Source of the DNA: an uncultured SAR86 cluster bacterium
Lineage (GTDB): Bacteria; Pseudomonadota; Gammaproteobacteria; Magnimaribacterales; AG-339-G14
Length of the DNA stretch: 64,000 nt
Assembly (NCBI GenBank): GCA_902596665.1
Contig: CACJUN010000001.1
Coordinates: forward strand, 1-64,000
Direction: 5' to 3'
The translations under genes were made by a program, and so were the position numbers. Every line of letters starts with the position of its first letter. The first letter of the stretch is position 1. Under the pieces are notes generated by a model. The model saw nothing but the letters and a program-made list of their open reading frames with translations, searched no databases and had not been told where the DNA came from. Shown here piece after piece: positions 46,502 through 56,627 of this stretch.

Positions 46502-47731
46502 ATGGCCAGCAACGGATCAAATAACATCAGAGTAGGTATTGACATAGGCACCTCGAAAGTCGTGTGTCTAATCGCCGAATATGTTGATCACGAATTACGA
46601 GTTATCGGCTTAGGAAGCCAAACTTCCCAAGGTTTAAAAAACGGTGTGATTGTTGATATTGAATCAACTGTATCCGCAATAGAATCCGCTGTAAATGATG
46701 CAGAATTGATGTCAGGTAAACAAGTTACTTCAGCTTTTGTAGGTATAAGTGGAGGTCATATCAATGGTTTAAACTCTGAAGGTGTTGTAGGAATTAAAGA
46801 TAAAAAAGTCAAAGTTAGTGATGTTGATAGAGTCATCACTGCCGCACAAGCATATGCTATTCCAGATGACTCTCAATTGCTTCATGTTCTGCCAAGAGAC
46901 TATATTATTGATCAACAAAATGGTATTAAAGAACCTCTTGGAATGGCTGGTGTCAGACTGGAGACCAAAGTTCATCTAGTCACCTGTAACAGGAACTCTG
47001 CTCAAAACATATCCTCCTGCATGAAAGCTTGTGGTATTACTGTTGAAGGATTTGTTTTGGAGCAACTAGCGTCAAGTTACTCCGTCCTATCAGAAGATGA
47101 AAAAGAGTTGGGAACGTGTTTAATTGACATGGGCGGCGGAACTTCAGACGTTGCAGTTTTTCAAAATGGAGCAATAAGTCATACTGCTAATATTCCAACT
47201 TCAGGCGATCATATTACTAAAGACATTGCTAGAGCACTTCAAACTCCAAGTATGCAAGCAGAAGAACTTAAGAAGAAGTATGGCTGTGCTTCAAGCTCGA
47301 TAATTCATGAGAATGAAACAATAGAGGTTCCAGGTATGGCAGGAAGAAAAAATAAAATTTTCTCAAGAATGGCCCTAGCCAGTGTAATAGAGCAAAGGTA
47401 TTTGGATATTTTTGGCTTAATAAAACAAAAACTTAACTTATCTTCTTTAGAAAATAATATTCCTGCCGGGATTGTAATCACAGGCGGAACATCCAGAATG
47501 GAAGGAGTAGCTCAATTAGCAGAGGAAGTTTTTAATGCTCCTGTTCGTATTGGTTCGCCATCAGGATTAATAGGATTGAGTGATATTCTAAGGAATCCAA
47601 TATATGCCACTGCTGTAGGATTGGTCTTATATAGCCAGAAATCACAAGAAGAAGATCATATGAACTATCTGTTCATGAAAGATAAAAACATTTTTAACAA
47701 AGCTTTTAGATGGATCCAAAACAATTTTTAA
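46502..47731 (+). CDS. ftsA: Cell-division protein FtsA
   Basis: FtsA (409 residues) is an actin-like ATPase that tethers FtsZ to the membrane. VGIDIGTSKVVCLIAEY, DMGGGTSDVAVF and GIVITGGTSRMEG are the ATPase motifs, and the C-terminal FRWIQNNF is the amphipathic membrane anchor. The ATG at 46502 is preferred over an in-frame TTG at 46484, which lies in ftsQ. Confidence 0.97.
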   Translation: MASNGSNNIRVGIDIGTSKVVCLIAEYVDHELRVIGLGSQTSQGLKNGVIVDIESTVSAIESAVNDAELMSGKQVTSAFVGISGGHINGLNSEGVVGIKDKKVKVSDVDRVITAAQAYAIPDDSQLLHVLPRDYIIDQQNGIKEPLGMAGVRLETKVHLVTCNRNSAQNISSCMKACGITVEGFVLEQLASSYSVLSEDEKELGTCLIDMGGGTSDVAVFQNGAISHTANIPTSGDHITKDIARALQTPSMQAEELKKKYGCASSSIIHENETIEVPGMAGRKNKIFSRMALASVIEQRYLDIFGLIKQKLNLSSLENNIPAGIVITGGTSRMEGVAQLAEEVFNAPVRIGSPSGLIGLSDILRNPIYATAVGLVLYSQKSQEEDHMNYLFMKDKNIFNKAFRWIQNNF

Positions 47732-47749
47732 TTTAAATAAGGAGGGACT

Positions 47750-48877
47750 ATGAACTGGACCGTTGTAGAAAATGAAACTAAATCATCTGCTCTTATAAGA
47801 GTAGTTGGAGTAGGTGGAGCTGGAGGAAACGCAGTAAATCATATGGTTGAAAGCGGTATCGAAGGCGTGCAAATGATTTGTGCTAATACAGATGAGCAAG
47901 CGCTTGATACCAATTTAGCAGAATTAAAAATTACTTTAGGAACCGGTATTTCAAATGGTCTTGGAGCAGGAGGAAAACCTGAGGTTGGAAGAGATGCAGC
48001 TCTTGATGATCTTGAAAGAATTAAAACCTTGCTCGAAGGTTCAGATATGGTTTTTGTTGCAGCAGGAATGGGTGGTGGAACTGGAACTGGAGCAGCCCCA
48101 ATTGTTGCCAGAGCTGCTAAAGAAATAGGAGCTTTGACAGTTGCAGTAGTCACCAAGCCATTAGAGCTTGAAATGCGAGATCAAATTGCAGACGTCGGCT
48201 TAAAAGAACTTACGGATGAAGTTGATTCACTAATCGCAATCCCTAACCAAAAATTATTGGAAGTTCTTGGAAGAGAACATAGTCTTCTTGATGCCTTCAA
48301 GCAAGCAAACGATGTTCTATTAGGAGCTGTTAGAGGTATATCAGATATCATCACACAAACCGGACTCGTTAACGTTGATTTTCAAGATGTTAAAACGGTA
48401 ATGTCAGAAAAAGGAACAGCTATGATGGGAACTGGGATTGCAAACGGGCCAAGCAGGGCAAAAGAGGCAGCCTCTGCAGCCGTAGGAAGTCCATTGCTAG
48501 AAGATATAAATCTAGAAAACGCAAAAGGAGTTCTTGTCAATATCACTGCTGGGCCAGATATGAAAACGGGTGAAGTTGAGGAAGTTCTTGCCTTGGTAAG
48601 AGAATTTGCTGCACAAGATGCAACAATCATTCATGGTGTGGCATTTGATGATTCTATGGGAGCAGATATAAAGGTAACAATTGTCGCAACTGGCCTTGGT
48701 GGAAGTGCATCTAAAAAGATGCCTAAAAATACCTTTGAATTTGAATCAGTTGAACCCATCCTCCCGAAGCCAGATATTTCTCATTCTTCTAGGGAAGTTA
48801 AAAAAGTTTCGTCTAGTGATTTAATGGATTCAGAATATCTAGATATTCCATCGTTCGTTAAAAAACAAATAGATTAG
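47750..48877 (+). CDS. ftsZ: Cell-division protein FtsZ
   Basis: FtsZ (375 residues) is the tubulin-like GTPase that forms the division ring. The GTP-binding signature GGGTGTGAAP, the N-terminal GVGGAGGNAVNHM and the C-terminal peptide YLDIPSFVKKQ that binds FtsA and ZipA are all present. The Shine-Dalgarno AAGGAGGG is the strongest in the division cluster. A perfect terminator hairpin lies about 22 bp after the stop. Confidence 0.98.
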   Translation: MNWTVVENETKSSALIRVVGVGGAGGNAVNHMVESGIEGVQMICANTDEQALDTNLAELKITLGTGISNGLGAGGKPEVGRDAALDDLERIKTLLEGSDMVFVAAGMGGGTGTGAAPIVARAAKEIGALTVAVVTKPLELEMRDQIADVGLKELTDEVDSLIAIPNQKLLEVLGREHSLLDAFKQANDVLLGAVRGISDIITQTGLVNVDFQDVKTVMSEKGTAMMGTGIANGPSRAKEAASAAVGSPLLEDINLENAKGVLVNITAGPDMKTGEVEEVLALVREFAAQDATIIHGVAFDDSMGADIKVTIVATGLGGSASKKMPKNTFEFESVEPILPKPDISHSSREVKKVSSSDLMDSEYLDIPSFVKKQID

Positions 48878-48883
48878 TTTTCT

Positions 48884-50512
48884 TTGAGCCATCAAACGGA
48901 AAAAACCAGAGAACTTGTTCTCTGGTTTTTTCTTCCCGTACTTTTTTTACTCCTCTTTGTAAGATTAATATATTTCCAAATAACTGAGGCAGACTTTTCA
49001 TTTGATAAAATTGATAATCGAATTTCACAAAGTAAAGTCATAAAGTCATCACGAGGAAAGATAGTCGATAGAAATGATCGAATATTGGCTGAAGATATTA
49101 TTTTTTACGATATTGGAATAGACCTTAATTATTTTTCGTACAAACCAGAGGAGATAAAATTTATTTCCGATTTATTGAATATCGAGGAGCAAAATTTAAG
49201 AGAAAGATCATCTAATCAGAGGCTTAAATTCATTCAAATTTCTAAAAAAGTAAATAGGGAAAAAGTAGAGGCGCTTAAAAAGGAAAAAATTCAAGGACTA
49301 GTTTTTGATGAAAAATACTATAGAAATTATCCCGAAGGAGAAGCTTTTTCTCAACTAATTGGGATCACTGATATAAATAATGATGGTCTTCAAGGTATAG
49401 AGCTCAGCTTTCAGAAAAGTCTTGATAGCTCAGATGGAAGAATAGATTTAAAGAGAGATGGTAATGGAAAAGTTATTGAAGAAGTCATTGTCCCTGAGAA
49501 GGATGGAGACTTAATTAAGTTATCTATTGATTCAGATTATCAATTTATTGTTTTTGATGAGTTGAAAAAGGCTGTAATTGAAAACAATGCTAGTAATGCT
49601 TCCGCAATAATGATTGATCTAGATACTGAAGAGATTTTAGCTATAACTAATTATCCTAGCTTTAATCCCAACGATAGAAAATCTTTATCAGATATTTCTT
49701 TAGTGACAAACAAGGCATCGATTTCTCTTTTGGAACCCGGTTCTGTTTTAAAACCTCTCAGTATTTCTTTAGCTCTAGACGATGAATTAATTAACGAAGA
49801 TACCTTGATTGATACTAATCCTGGATGGGTTGAATTTGAGGATTACAGAACAGAGGATTTTAGAAATTATGGAATTCTTTCAGTAAGCGAAGTTATAGCT
49901 AAATCAAGTAATGTAGGTACTGTAAAAATTTGCTCTCAAATGAACAAATCAAGAGTAATATCAGGAATACGTTCTTTTGGAATCGGAGAGTACTTTAGTG
50001 AGATGTTTTTAAATCATAGAGAGGGATTTTTGCCTGGGGAACAGAATATTTCCTTAAGAGGTTTAGTTAGTTTATGTTATGGGTATGGTCTCCAGACAAC
50101 TTTGCTTCATATTGCAAAAGCATACACTGGAATTTTAAACGACGGTGTCGAAGCAAATCTAAAAATTATTTCATCTGAAAGTAATGAAATAAGAAGAAGG
50201 ATTCTTAAAAAGGAAACCACTGATAAGATAAAAAATATTTTAATCCATACTGTGAGTAATGGGACTGGAAAACTAGCCAAAGTAAAAGATGGAGTCGTTG
50301 GAGGAAAAACAGGGACAAGCTTCATTTCAAAAAAGCAAGGATATGATGAAGACTCTATAAACGCTCTATTTGTAGGATTCATAGAAAAAAATAGTGAGAG
50401 ATATTTACTGGCAATAATGGTCCAAGAACCAAAAAATGATGTTTCAGGAGGCTCCGATGTTGCAGCTCCAATCTTTTCTAATGTTTTTAAATCAATTTTT
50501 GCTTCCTCATGA
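48884..50512 (+). CDS. ftsI: Division transpeptidase FtsI (PBP3)
   Basis: FtsI (542 residues) cross-links septal peptidoglycan. An N-terminal membrane helix (about 12-34) precedes the dimerisation domain (SSRGKIVDRNDRILAE) and the transpeptidase domain with SxxK (EPGSVLKPL, Ser about 287), SSN (KSSNVG) and KTG (GGKTGTS, about 473). The start is TTG at 48884, since no other start codon precedes the helix. No Shine-Dalgarno site is visible, and a terminator hairpin covers codons 6-16. Weak initiation and the hairpin suggest lower expression than FtsZ. It overlaps murE by 4 bp. Confidence 0.95.
   Translation: MSHQTEKTRELVLWFFLPVLFLLLFVRLIYFQITEADFSFDKIDNRISQSKVIKSSRGKIVDRNDRILAEDIIFYDIGIDLNYFSYKPEEIKFISDLLNIEEQNLRERSSNQRLKFIQISKKVNREKVEALKKEKIQGLVFDEKYYRNYPEGEAFSQLIGITDINNDGLQGIELSFQKSLDSSDGRIDLKRDGNGKVIEEVIVPEKDGDLIKLSIDSDYQFIVFDELKKAVIENNASNASAIMIDLDTEEILAITNYPSFNPNDRKSLSDISLVTNKASISLLEPGSVLKPLSISLALDDELINEDTLIDTNPGWVEFEDYRTEDFRNYGILSVSEVIAKSSNVGTVKICSQMNKSRVISGIRSFGIGEYFSEMFLNHREGFLPGEQNISLRGLVSLCYGYGLQTTLLHIAKAYTGILNDGVEANLKIISSESNEIRRRILKKETTDKIKNILIHTVSNGTGKLAKVKDGVVGGKTGTSFISKKQGYDEDSINALFVGFIEKNSERYLLAIMVQEPKNDVSGGSDVAAPIFSNVFKSIFASS
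48900..48931 (+). terminator. Perfect 14-bp intrinsic terminator after ftsZ, inside the ftsI coding start
   Basis: AAAAAACCAGAGAA (48900-48913) pairs perfectly with TTCTCTGGTTTTTT (48918-48931) around the loop CTTG. The stem ends in a T-run on one side and an A-run on the other, the classic form of a bidirectional intrinsic terminator. It lies 22 bp after the ftsZ stop but covers codons 6-16 of ftsI (start 48884). It may separate ftsZ expression from ftsI and the mur genes, or act as a translation-controlled attenuator. Confidence 0.8.
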
Positions 50513-51948
50513 AAAGTCTAAAGAATTTATTGGACGGCAATAAATTAAAAAGTGATATTCAATTTAAAAAATTATGCATCAATTCAAATGACATAGATCC
50601 AGGAGATATTTTTGTTGCATTAAAAAATTCTTCCAAAAGAGATGGAAATAAATATATAGATCATGCCTTTGATAACGGAGCAGTAGCCATTCTCTCTGGC
50701 ATACATCATGCCAATGATAATAGAAACATAATTCATGTATCTGGTTTAGAAGAAAAACTAGCAGATCTGGCAAATAAGGCCCATGCGTATAATCAAGTTA
50801 AAAAGATATTTGGTATAACTGGTACAAATGGTAAGACCAGCACAATTCATTTTCTCAAACAATTACATGAACAGCTTAATATGAAGGTATCTTTTTTTAA
50901 TTCTATTGAAAATGGAGGTTCAGGCCTCGAGTTACGATCTTCAAATATGACAACTCCTGATATCTTCAAACTTTATAGATTTTTAGAAATATCAAGTGAA
51001 CACAATATTGAGAATTCTTTGCTAGAGGTTTCATCTCATGCAATAGATCAAAAAAGGATCGGGGATATCGAAATCAAATTTAAAGGATTAACAAGTTTCT
51101 CTGAAGACCATCTTGATTACCATGGCAATATGGAGAAGTATTCAGACATAAAAGAATCTTTTTTTGATTCCGATGACTTTTCGTCAGAAGGGTATGTATT
51201 TAATGAGGACAATTATTTAGGGACAAAACTTAAAAAAAAATACAAAAATTCTTATTCATATTCATTTCATAACAAAGATGCTGATGTATTTATACATAAA
51301 AGCTCATCAAATAAATTTTTACTGGATTCAGAAGATATTTTGCCGAAAAAAATTAATGTTAACTTCCAAGGAGATCATTATTTCTCAAATCTGGTTTGTG
51401 CTCTTCTTTTGTTTAAGGTTGCAAACCAAGACGTTGATTTATCAAGCATAGATTTTTTTGACCTTAGTCTGCCTGATGGAAGAAATCAAAAAATAGATTT
51501 TGAAGGAAGAGATGTTTTTATTGATTTTGCACATACTCCAGATGCATTGGATGCAAGTTTAAAATCTTTAAGAAGCACACATTCTGGAAATTTAATTTGT
51601 CTATTTGGATGTGGCGGTGATAGGGATAGATCTAAAAGGTCAAAGATGGGAAAAATAGCAGAAAATTTATCTGATCAGGTTTTCGTTACCAACGATAATC
51701 CAAGGAGTGAAGACCCTGAAAGAATTGTTGAAGATGTATTATCAGGTTGTTCGTCAAAGAAAATAAATGTAATTCTTGATAGAAAAGAAGCTATTCTTGA
51801 ATCACTTGAATCACTTGTAAATAGTAAGCCCGGTTCCGCATTATTAATTGCAGGTAAGGGAAATGAAAATTATCAAGAATTTGAGAATGGATTAAGAAAA
51901 GATTTTAGTGATTTTGAAGTAGTGATGAGTTTTAAGAATGCTATTTGA
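50509..51948 (+). CDS. murE: UDP-MurNAc-L-Ala-D-Glu:meso-DAP ligase
   Basis: MurE (479 residues) adds the third residue of the peptide stem. The ATP loop GITGTNGKTST (about 103-113) is present. DNPRSEDP matches the DNPR motif linked to meso-diaminopimelate specificity, so the stem is the usual Gram-negative DAP type. It overlaps ftsI by 4 bp and murF by 11 bp. Confidence 0.97.
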   Translation: MKSLKNLLDGNKLKSDIQFKKLCINSNDIDPGDIFVALKNSSKRDGNKYIDHAFDNGAVAILSGIHHANDNRNIIHVSGLEEKLADLANKAHAYNQVKKIFGITGTNGKTSTIHFLKQLHEQLNMKVSFFNSIENGGSGLELRSSNMTTPDIFKLYRFLEISSEHNIENSLLEVSSHAIDQKRIGDIEIKFKGLTSFSEDHLDYHGNMEKYSDIKESFFDSDDFSSEGYVFNEDNYLGTKLKKKYKNSYSYSFHNKDADVFIHKSSSNKFLLDSEDILPKKINVNFQGDHYFSNLVCALLLFKVANQDVDLSSIDFFDLSLPDGRNQKIDFEGRDVFIDFAHTPDALDASLKSLRSTHSGNLICLFGCGGDRDRSKRSKMGKIAENLSDQVFVTNDNPRSEDPERIVEDVLSGCSSKKINVILDRKEAILESLESLVNSKPGSALLIAGKGNENYQEFENGLRKDFSDFEVVMSFKNAI

Positions 51949-53176
51949 ATTTTCAAACCAAATATTAGCCGCTAAATTAAATCTTGAGAAACCTAAGAAA
52001 GAATTTGTATCCTCAAAAATAGTTACAGATTCTAGAAAAATTTCAAAAGGTGATTGTTTTCTTGCTTTAAAGGGGCCTAATTTCAATGGACATGATTTTA
52101 TTGATGAAGCATTGAATAGGGGAGCCTCTTTTGTTATTTCTGAAAATAATCACCCTCAAGATGAAAAAATTTTAGGCGTTGATTCAACTCATGAATGTTT
52201 ATCTTTTTTAGCAAAATACCAAAGAAAAAAGTTTGAAGGTAAAGTTATAGGCATCACTGGAAGTAATGGTAAAACTTCGACTAAATTGCTATTGAGCTCT
52301 CTTTTATCCGATAAATTTGATCCATCTCAAATTTATGCATCACCAGGAAACTGGAACAATTTTTACGGATTATGCTTTAGTCTCCTTGAATTAAAAAAAC
52401 ATCATAAATTTGGAATTTTTGAGATAGGAACGAATGACTTTGGTGAAATAAATGAATTGTCGTCAATATTGCAGCCCGAAGTAGGAGTCATCACATCCAT
52501 TGGAAAAGCTCACCTAGAAAAATTAATAAATCTTGAGGGAGTTGCACAAGAGAAATCTGATATTTTTAAAAATGTTTTACCTCAAGGAGCTTGTATCTTC
52601 CCAGATATTCATGCTCATCTGAGTGAGTTTCATGCTAAGTCTCATGATAAAAAGATCAGATCTTTTTCTAGTGATGAACTAAATGCAAAAAAATCAAACA
52701 GTAAGTGTGTAGAAGCAATTCTAGTAAGTTTAGGCATAGAAAATATCTCTTTTGATCAAATATATAATTTATCAAAAGATGTTGTCGTCCCATCTAGGAC
52801 AGAGCAAAGCTATAATTCCAAGGGCGCTTTGATAATTGATGATACTTACAATGCAAATCCTGATTCATTTAAAGAGGCATTTAGAGTCTTAGATTCTACT
52901 GATAAAGAAAATAAAATTTGTGTTATTGGTGATATGAAAGAGCTGGGTAAAGACTTTCAGCAAGAAATGAAAAAAATAATCGATGAAGCCTGTAAGAGAT
53001 TTGATAACGTTTTTTTATTTAACTCCAAATTTGAACTCTCGAAGGAGAATGTAGTCAAAATAAATATTGCTAATGCAGAAGAAAAGATCGGATCTTTATT
53101 GAATAAAAATACTGCCATATTATTTAAGGCATCTAGATCAGTTAAAATAGAAGATTGCATGAATATTTTTAAATAA
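51938..53176 (+). CDS. murF: UDP-MurNAc-tripeptide:D-Ala-D-Ala ligase
   Basis: MurF (412 residues) adds D-Ala-D-Ala to the tripeptide. It has the ATP loop GITGSNGKTSTK, a middle GNWNNFYG segment, and DDTYNANPDS of the C-terminal domain. It is smaller than E. coli MurF (452), but no motif is lost. It shares one base with mraY. Confidence 0.96.
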   Translation: MLFEFSNQILAAKLNLEKPKKEFVSSKIVTDSRKISKGDCFLALKGPNFNGHDFIDEALNRGASFVISENNHPQDEKILGVDSTHECLSFLAKYQRKKFEGKVIGITGSNGKTSTKLLLSSLLSDKFDPSQIYASPGNWNNFYGLCFSLLELKKHHKFGIFEIGTNDFGEINELSSILQPEVGVITSIGKAHLEKLINLEGVAQEKSDIFKNVLPQGACIFPDIHAHLSEFHAKSHDKKIRSFSSDELNAKKSNSKCVEAILVSLGIENISFDQIYNLSKDVVVPSRTEQSYNSKGALIIDDTYNANPDSFKEAFRVLDSTDKENKICVIGDMKELGKDFQQEMKKIIDEACKRFDNVFLFNSKFELSKENVVKINIANAEEKIGSLLNKNTAILFKASRSVKIEDCMNIFK

Positions 53177-54258
53177 TGTTTTTACCTATTTTAGAAATTC
53201 TAGCTGAAAGCTATGGTCCCTTGAGGATTTTCAATTATCTTACTTTTAGAGCAATTTTAGCCACTCTAACTTCATTGATTTTCTGCCTATCCTTTGGAAA
53301 TTGGTTCATTACTTTTTTGAAAATGGAAAGGTTTAATCAATACATTAGAAAAGAAGGACCCGAAAGACATCTTATTAAAGAAGGAACTCCAACAATGGGG
53401 GGGCTGCTTATTTTAGCAGCTGTAGTATTTTCAGTTTTTTGTTGGGGGGACTTATCAAATAAGTACCTCTGGTTGGTATTATTTATGACAGTTTCATTTG
53501 GGGTAATTGGCTGGATAGATGATTTAACTAAACTAAAAACTCAGTCAAGCAATGGACTTACAAGTAGACAGAAGTTTTTTTGGCAGTCTCTATCAGCTTT
53601 TATCGGCATAATAATCTTTTATACATATTCCACAAATCCCCTTGAGACGAGCTTAATAATTCCTTTTTTCAAAGATTTTTCTTTGCCGTTAGGTTTATTT
53701 TTTATTTTCTTTTCTTATTTTGTAATTGTTGGCTCAAGTAGCGCGGTGAATCTTACAGATGGCTTAGATGGTCTTGCAATAATGCCTTCAGTAATGATTG
53801 CAGCTGCTTTAGGAGTCCTTGGATATGCATCTGGAAACATAATCATTTCAGATTATCTCAATATTCCATATTTACCACTATCAGGTGAAATGCTTGTTTT
53901 TTGTGGAGCTATTGTAGGCTCTGGAATTGGATTTCTATGGTTCAATACTTATCCTGCTCAAGTCTTTATGGGAGATGTAGGCTCTCTTTCATTAGGGGCA
54001 GCACTTGGAGCAATTGCGGTTATGATAAGGCAAGAAATAGTGTTTGCGATTATGGCAGGAGTTTTTGTTGCCGAGACGTTATCTGTCATGATCCAGGTTA
54101 CTTCATACAAATTAACTGGTAAAAGGGTGTTCAAAATGGCTCCTTTGCATCACCATTTTGAATTATCAGGATGGGCAGAACCAAAGATTATTGTGAGATT
54201 CTGGATAATTACATTAATTCTAATTCTTATTGGATTTGCTACCCTCAGACTTAGGTAG
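53176..54258 (+). CDS. mraY: Phospho-MurNAc-pentapeptide transferase
   Basis: MraY (360 residues) transfers phospho-MurNAc-pentapeptide to undecaprenyl phosphate, making lipid I. It is a ten-helix membrane protein with GTPTMGG, WIDDLTKLK, NLTDGLDGLA, GDVGSLSLG and HHHFE, all catalytic or substrate blocks. It shares one base with murF. Confidence 0.98.
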   Translation: MFLPILEILAESYGPLRIFNYLTFRAILATLTSLIFCLSFGNWFITFLKMERFNQYIRKEGPERHLIKEGTPTMGGLLILAAVVFSVFCWGDLSNKYLWLVLFMTVSFGVIGWIDDLTKLKTQSSNGLTSRQKFFWQSLSAFIGIIIFYTYSTNPLETSLIIPFFKDFSLPLGLFFIFFSYFVIVGSSSAVNLTDGLDGLAIMPSVMIAAALGVLGYASGNIIISDYLNIPYLPLSGEMLVFCGAIVGSGIGFLWFNTYPAQVFMGDVGSLSLGAALGAIAVMIRQEIVFAIMAGVFVAETLSVMIQVTSYKLTGKRVFKMAPLHHHFELSGWAEPKIIVRFWIITLILILIGFATLRLR

Positions 54259-54262
54259 CCAA

Positions 54263-55465
54263 GTGTTAAAAAAAACTTCACGATCACTTATTTTAGGACT
54301 TGGTCAAACCGGCTTATCTCTTTTCAATTACTTAATCAAATTTGAACAAGAGCCAATTATTTTTGATACCAGAGATGATCCTCCATGCAAAAAAGAATTA
54401 CTTAAAAAAAGTAAAAATCCTCTAATTATTTCTAATCTCAAGGAGATAGCTTTTGATGAGGTTCGATCGTGTTATGTCAGTCCTGGATTTGATATCAGTC
54501 ATGAAATAGTTAAAAAGTTGAACACTCATAATATTGAAATCCTTTCAGATTTAGATCTCTTTTTAAAATTTCATGCTAAAAATTCAATTCTTGTTACAGG
54601 AACAAATGGAAAAACATCTGTAGTATCTTTGCTTCAACACATCATGAAATCCTTGGAACTTAAGGTTAAAAGTATAGGAAATAATGGTTTTCCTGTGCTT
54701 GATCACATTGAAGATCAACTGGATTATTTTGTAATCGAAGTATCTTCTTTTCAGATAGAAAGGACAAAGTCTTTATCAAGCTTAGTTTCTGTATTATTAA
54801 ATATTTCTCCTGATCATTTGGATGTTCACGATTCTTTTGAACAGTACACAAAAATAAAAAAAAGGATATTTGAAAACTCAAACTTTAAAATTGGACCCGA
54901 AGGATTAGGATTAGATTTAGATTTCATTCTGCCTGAGATCACAGATCATGAAATTTATAATAAAGAAGCTGTAAAAAGCATTCTTTTACACATAGGCCTC
55001 AAAAAAAAATCCATTGAGGAGAAAATACTTACCTTTAATCCGCTTCCCCATCGCCTTGAAGATATTTCTTTAAATAAACACCTCACCATCATAAATGACT
55101 CTAAATCTACCAATCCACATTCACTTAATGCTGCAATAAATAAATATAAAGATGAAAAAATTATTTTAATTATGGGCGGGTTAAAAAAGAATCTAAGTTT
55201 TAGACCACTTATGGAGGTTCTTAAGAGAAATACTAAGAAAGTTTTTGTTTATGGTGCGGACAGAGAAAAGATTTCAAATGAAATAGAAGAGTTAAACCCA
55301 ATCGTGCTTGAGAGTATGGGTCGAGCTGTGAAAGAGGCTATTAATTATTCGACTAAAAATGATTTGGTCTTATTTTCTCCCGGTTGTTCAAGTTTTGATG
55401 AATTTCAAAACTATGAAGAAAGAGGGTCTAAGTTTAAAGAATTAATCAAAAAATATGTTGGCTAG
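54263..55465 (+). CDS. murD: UDP-MurNAc-L-Ala:D-Glu ligase
   Basis: MurD (400 residues) adds D-glutamate to UDP-MurNAc-L-Ala. ILGLGQTGLSLFNYL is the N-terminal UDP-binding domain, VTGTNGKTSVVSLL the ATP loop, and NDSKSTNPHS and LFSPGCSSFDEFQNYEERG belong to the C-terminal domain. The central domain is shortened compared with E. coli (438 residues). GTG at 54263, 5 bp after the mraY stop, is the most likely start; an in-frame TTG at 54230 lies inside mraY. Confidence 0.95.
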   Translation: MLKKTSRSLILGLGQTGLSLFNYLIKFEQEPIIFDTRDDPPCKKELLKKSKNPLIISNLKEIAFDEVRSCYVSPGFDISHEIVKKLNTHNIEILSDLDLFLKFHAKNSILVTGTNGKTSVVSLLQHIMKSLELKVKSIGNNGFPVLDHIEDQLDYFVIEVSSFQIERTKSLSSLVSVLLNISPDHLDVHDSFEQYTKIKKRIFENSNFKIGPEGLGLDLDFILPEITDHEIYNKEAVKSILLHIGLKKKSIEEKILTFNPLPHRLEDISLNKHLTIINDSKSTNPHSLNAAINKYKDEKIILIMGGLKKNLSFRPLMEVLKRNTKKVFVYGADREKISNEIEELNPIVLESMGRAVKEAINYSTKNDLVLFSPGCSSFDEFQNYEERGSKFKELIKKYVG

Positions 55466-56627
55466 AAAGCAAAACTTTGTAAATAGAATTTTATTTGGAA
55501 GTCACGATCGGAACATTAATTTTGATAATTTCGACTTCACAACAATAACAATATCTATTTTCTTAGCTTTTTTTGGAATCTTGATGGTTTCGAGCATTTC
55601 ATTTAACGAGTTAACCACTAGGCACATATTTAATTTGATGGTGGGTTTCGTTCTTTTCTTTTTTATATTCAGGTTTGAGATGAGTACATGGAGAAATATT
55701 GATTTATATCTCATTTTTTTATCGCTCTTTCTTTTGTTGATACTCTTAGTGCCGAATCTTGCACCAGAAATAAACGGTGCAAAGAGGTGGATAAGGTTCC
55801 TTGGTTTTAGTTTCCAGCCTGCTGAATTAGCCAAGTTATCATTATTGATTTATGTATCATCTTTTTGTATCAGGAAGAAAGAAGAATTCAAATCAAATTG
55901 GACAGGTTTTTGGAAGCCCATTTTCATAATGGTCTCTCTTATTTCTTTAATTTTATTGCAACCAGATCTAGGTTCTTCAGCAATTATCTTTTTGGTCACT
56001 CTCACAATTATGTTTATAGCTGGTGCGCCTATTGTTCATTTTATTGCAATCTCCATAGTAGGTCTTTTAACATTTGTTTTGATGATTTTTTTGGTTCCTT
56101 GGAGATTTCAAAGAATACTTACATTTATGAATCCATGGGAAAATGCCCAAGAAGGAGGATATCAACTGACAAGATCCTTTTCTGCTATTGGCAGAGGTGA
56201 CTGGTTTGGCACCGGATATGGAGAAAGTTGGTTGAAATTAAATTTACTACCAGATGCTCAAACTGACTTTGTTTTTTCAATTATTTTGGAAGAATTTGGT
56301 AGTTTTTTTGGATTAATTTTAATTTTTATTTTTCTAGTTTTAGTCATAAGATGTTTCATGATTGGACGTTTAGCAAGACAAATGAATCAAATGTTTAATT
56401 CATTTATTGCATATGGCATAGGTACTCTGATTGGGTTACATGTTTTTATCAATATCGGCGTGTCTATAGGACTACTTCCAACAAAAGGGCTGACGTTGCC
56501 TTTTTTGAGCTATGGCGGTTCCAATTTATTTCTGACCTTTATTTTGATTTCACTGATTCAAAGAATATATTTTGAATTAAATGAATCAGATAGACATAAA
56601 GTGATATCGAGGAGGAAAAATTTCTAA
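55455..56627 (+). CDS. ftsW: Septal peptidoglycan glycosyltransferase FtsW
   Basis: FtsW (390 residues) is a SEDS polymerase that works with FtsI. About ten membrane helices are visible, with GAKRWIRFLGFSFQPAELAKL, LLQPDLGSS, PWENAQEGGYQLTRS and PFLSYGGSN. It overlaps murD by 11 bp, and its end overlaps the inferred AUU start of murG by 8 bp. Confidence 0.97.
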   Translation: MLARKQNFVNRILFGSHDRNINFDNFDFTTITISIFLAFFGILMVSSISFNELTTRHIFNLMVGFVLFFFIFRFEMSTWRNIDLYLIFLSLFLLLILLVPNLAPEINGAKRWIRFLGFSFQPAELAKLSLLIYVSSFCIRKKEEFKSNWTGFWKPIFIMVSLISLILLQPDLGSSAIIFLVTLTIMFIAGAPIVHFIAISIVGLLTFVLMIFLVPWRFQRILTFMNPWENAQEGGYQLTRSFSAIGRGDWFGTGYGESWLKLNLLPDAQTDFVFSIILEEFGSFFGLILIFIFLVLVIRCFMIGRLARQMNQMFNSFIAYGIGTLIGLHVFINIGVSIGLLPTKGLTLPFLSYGGSNLFLTFILISLIQRIYFELNESDRHKVISRRKNF

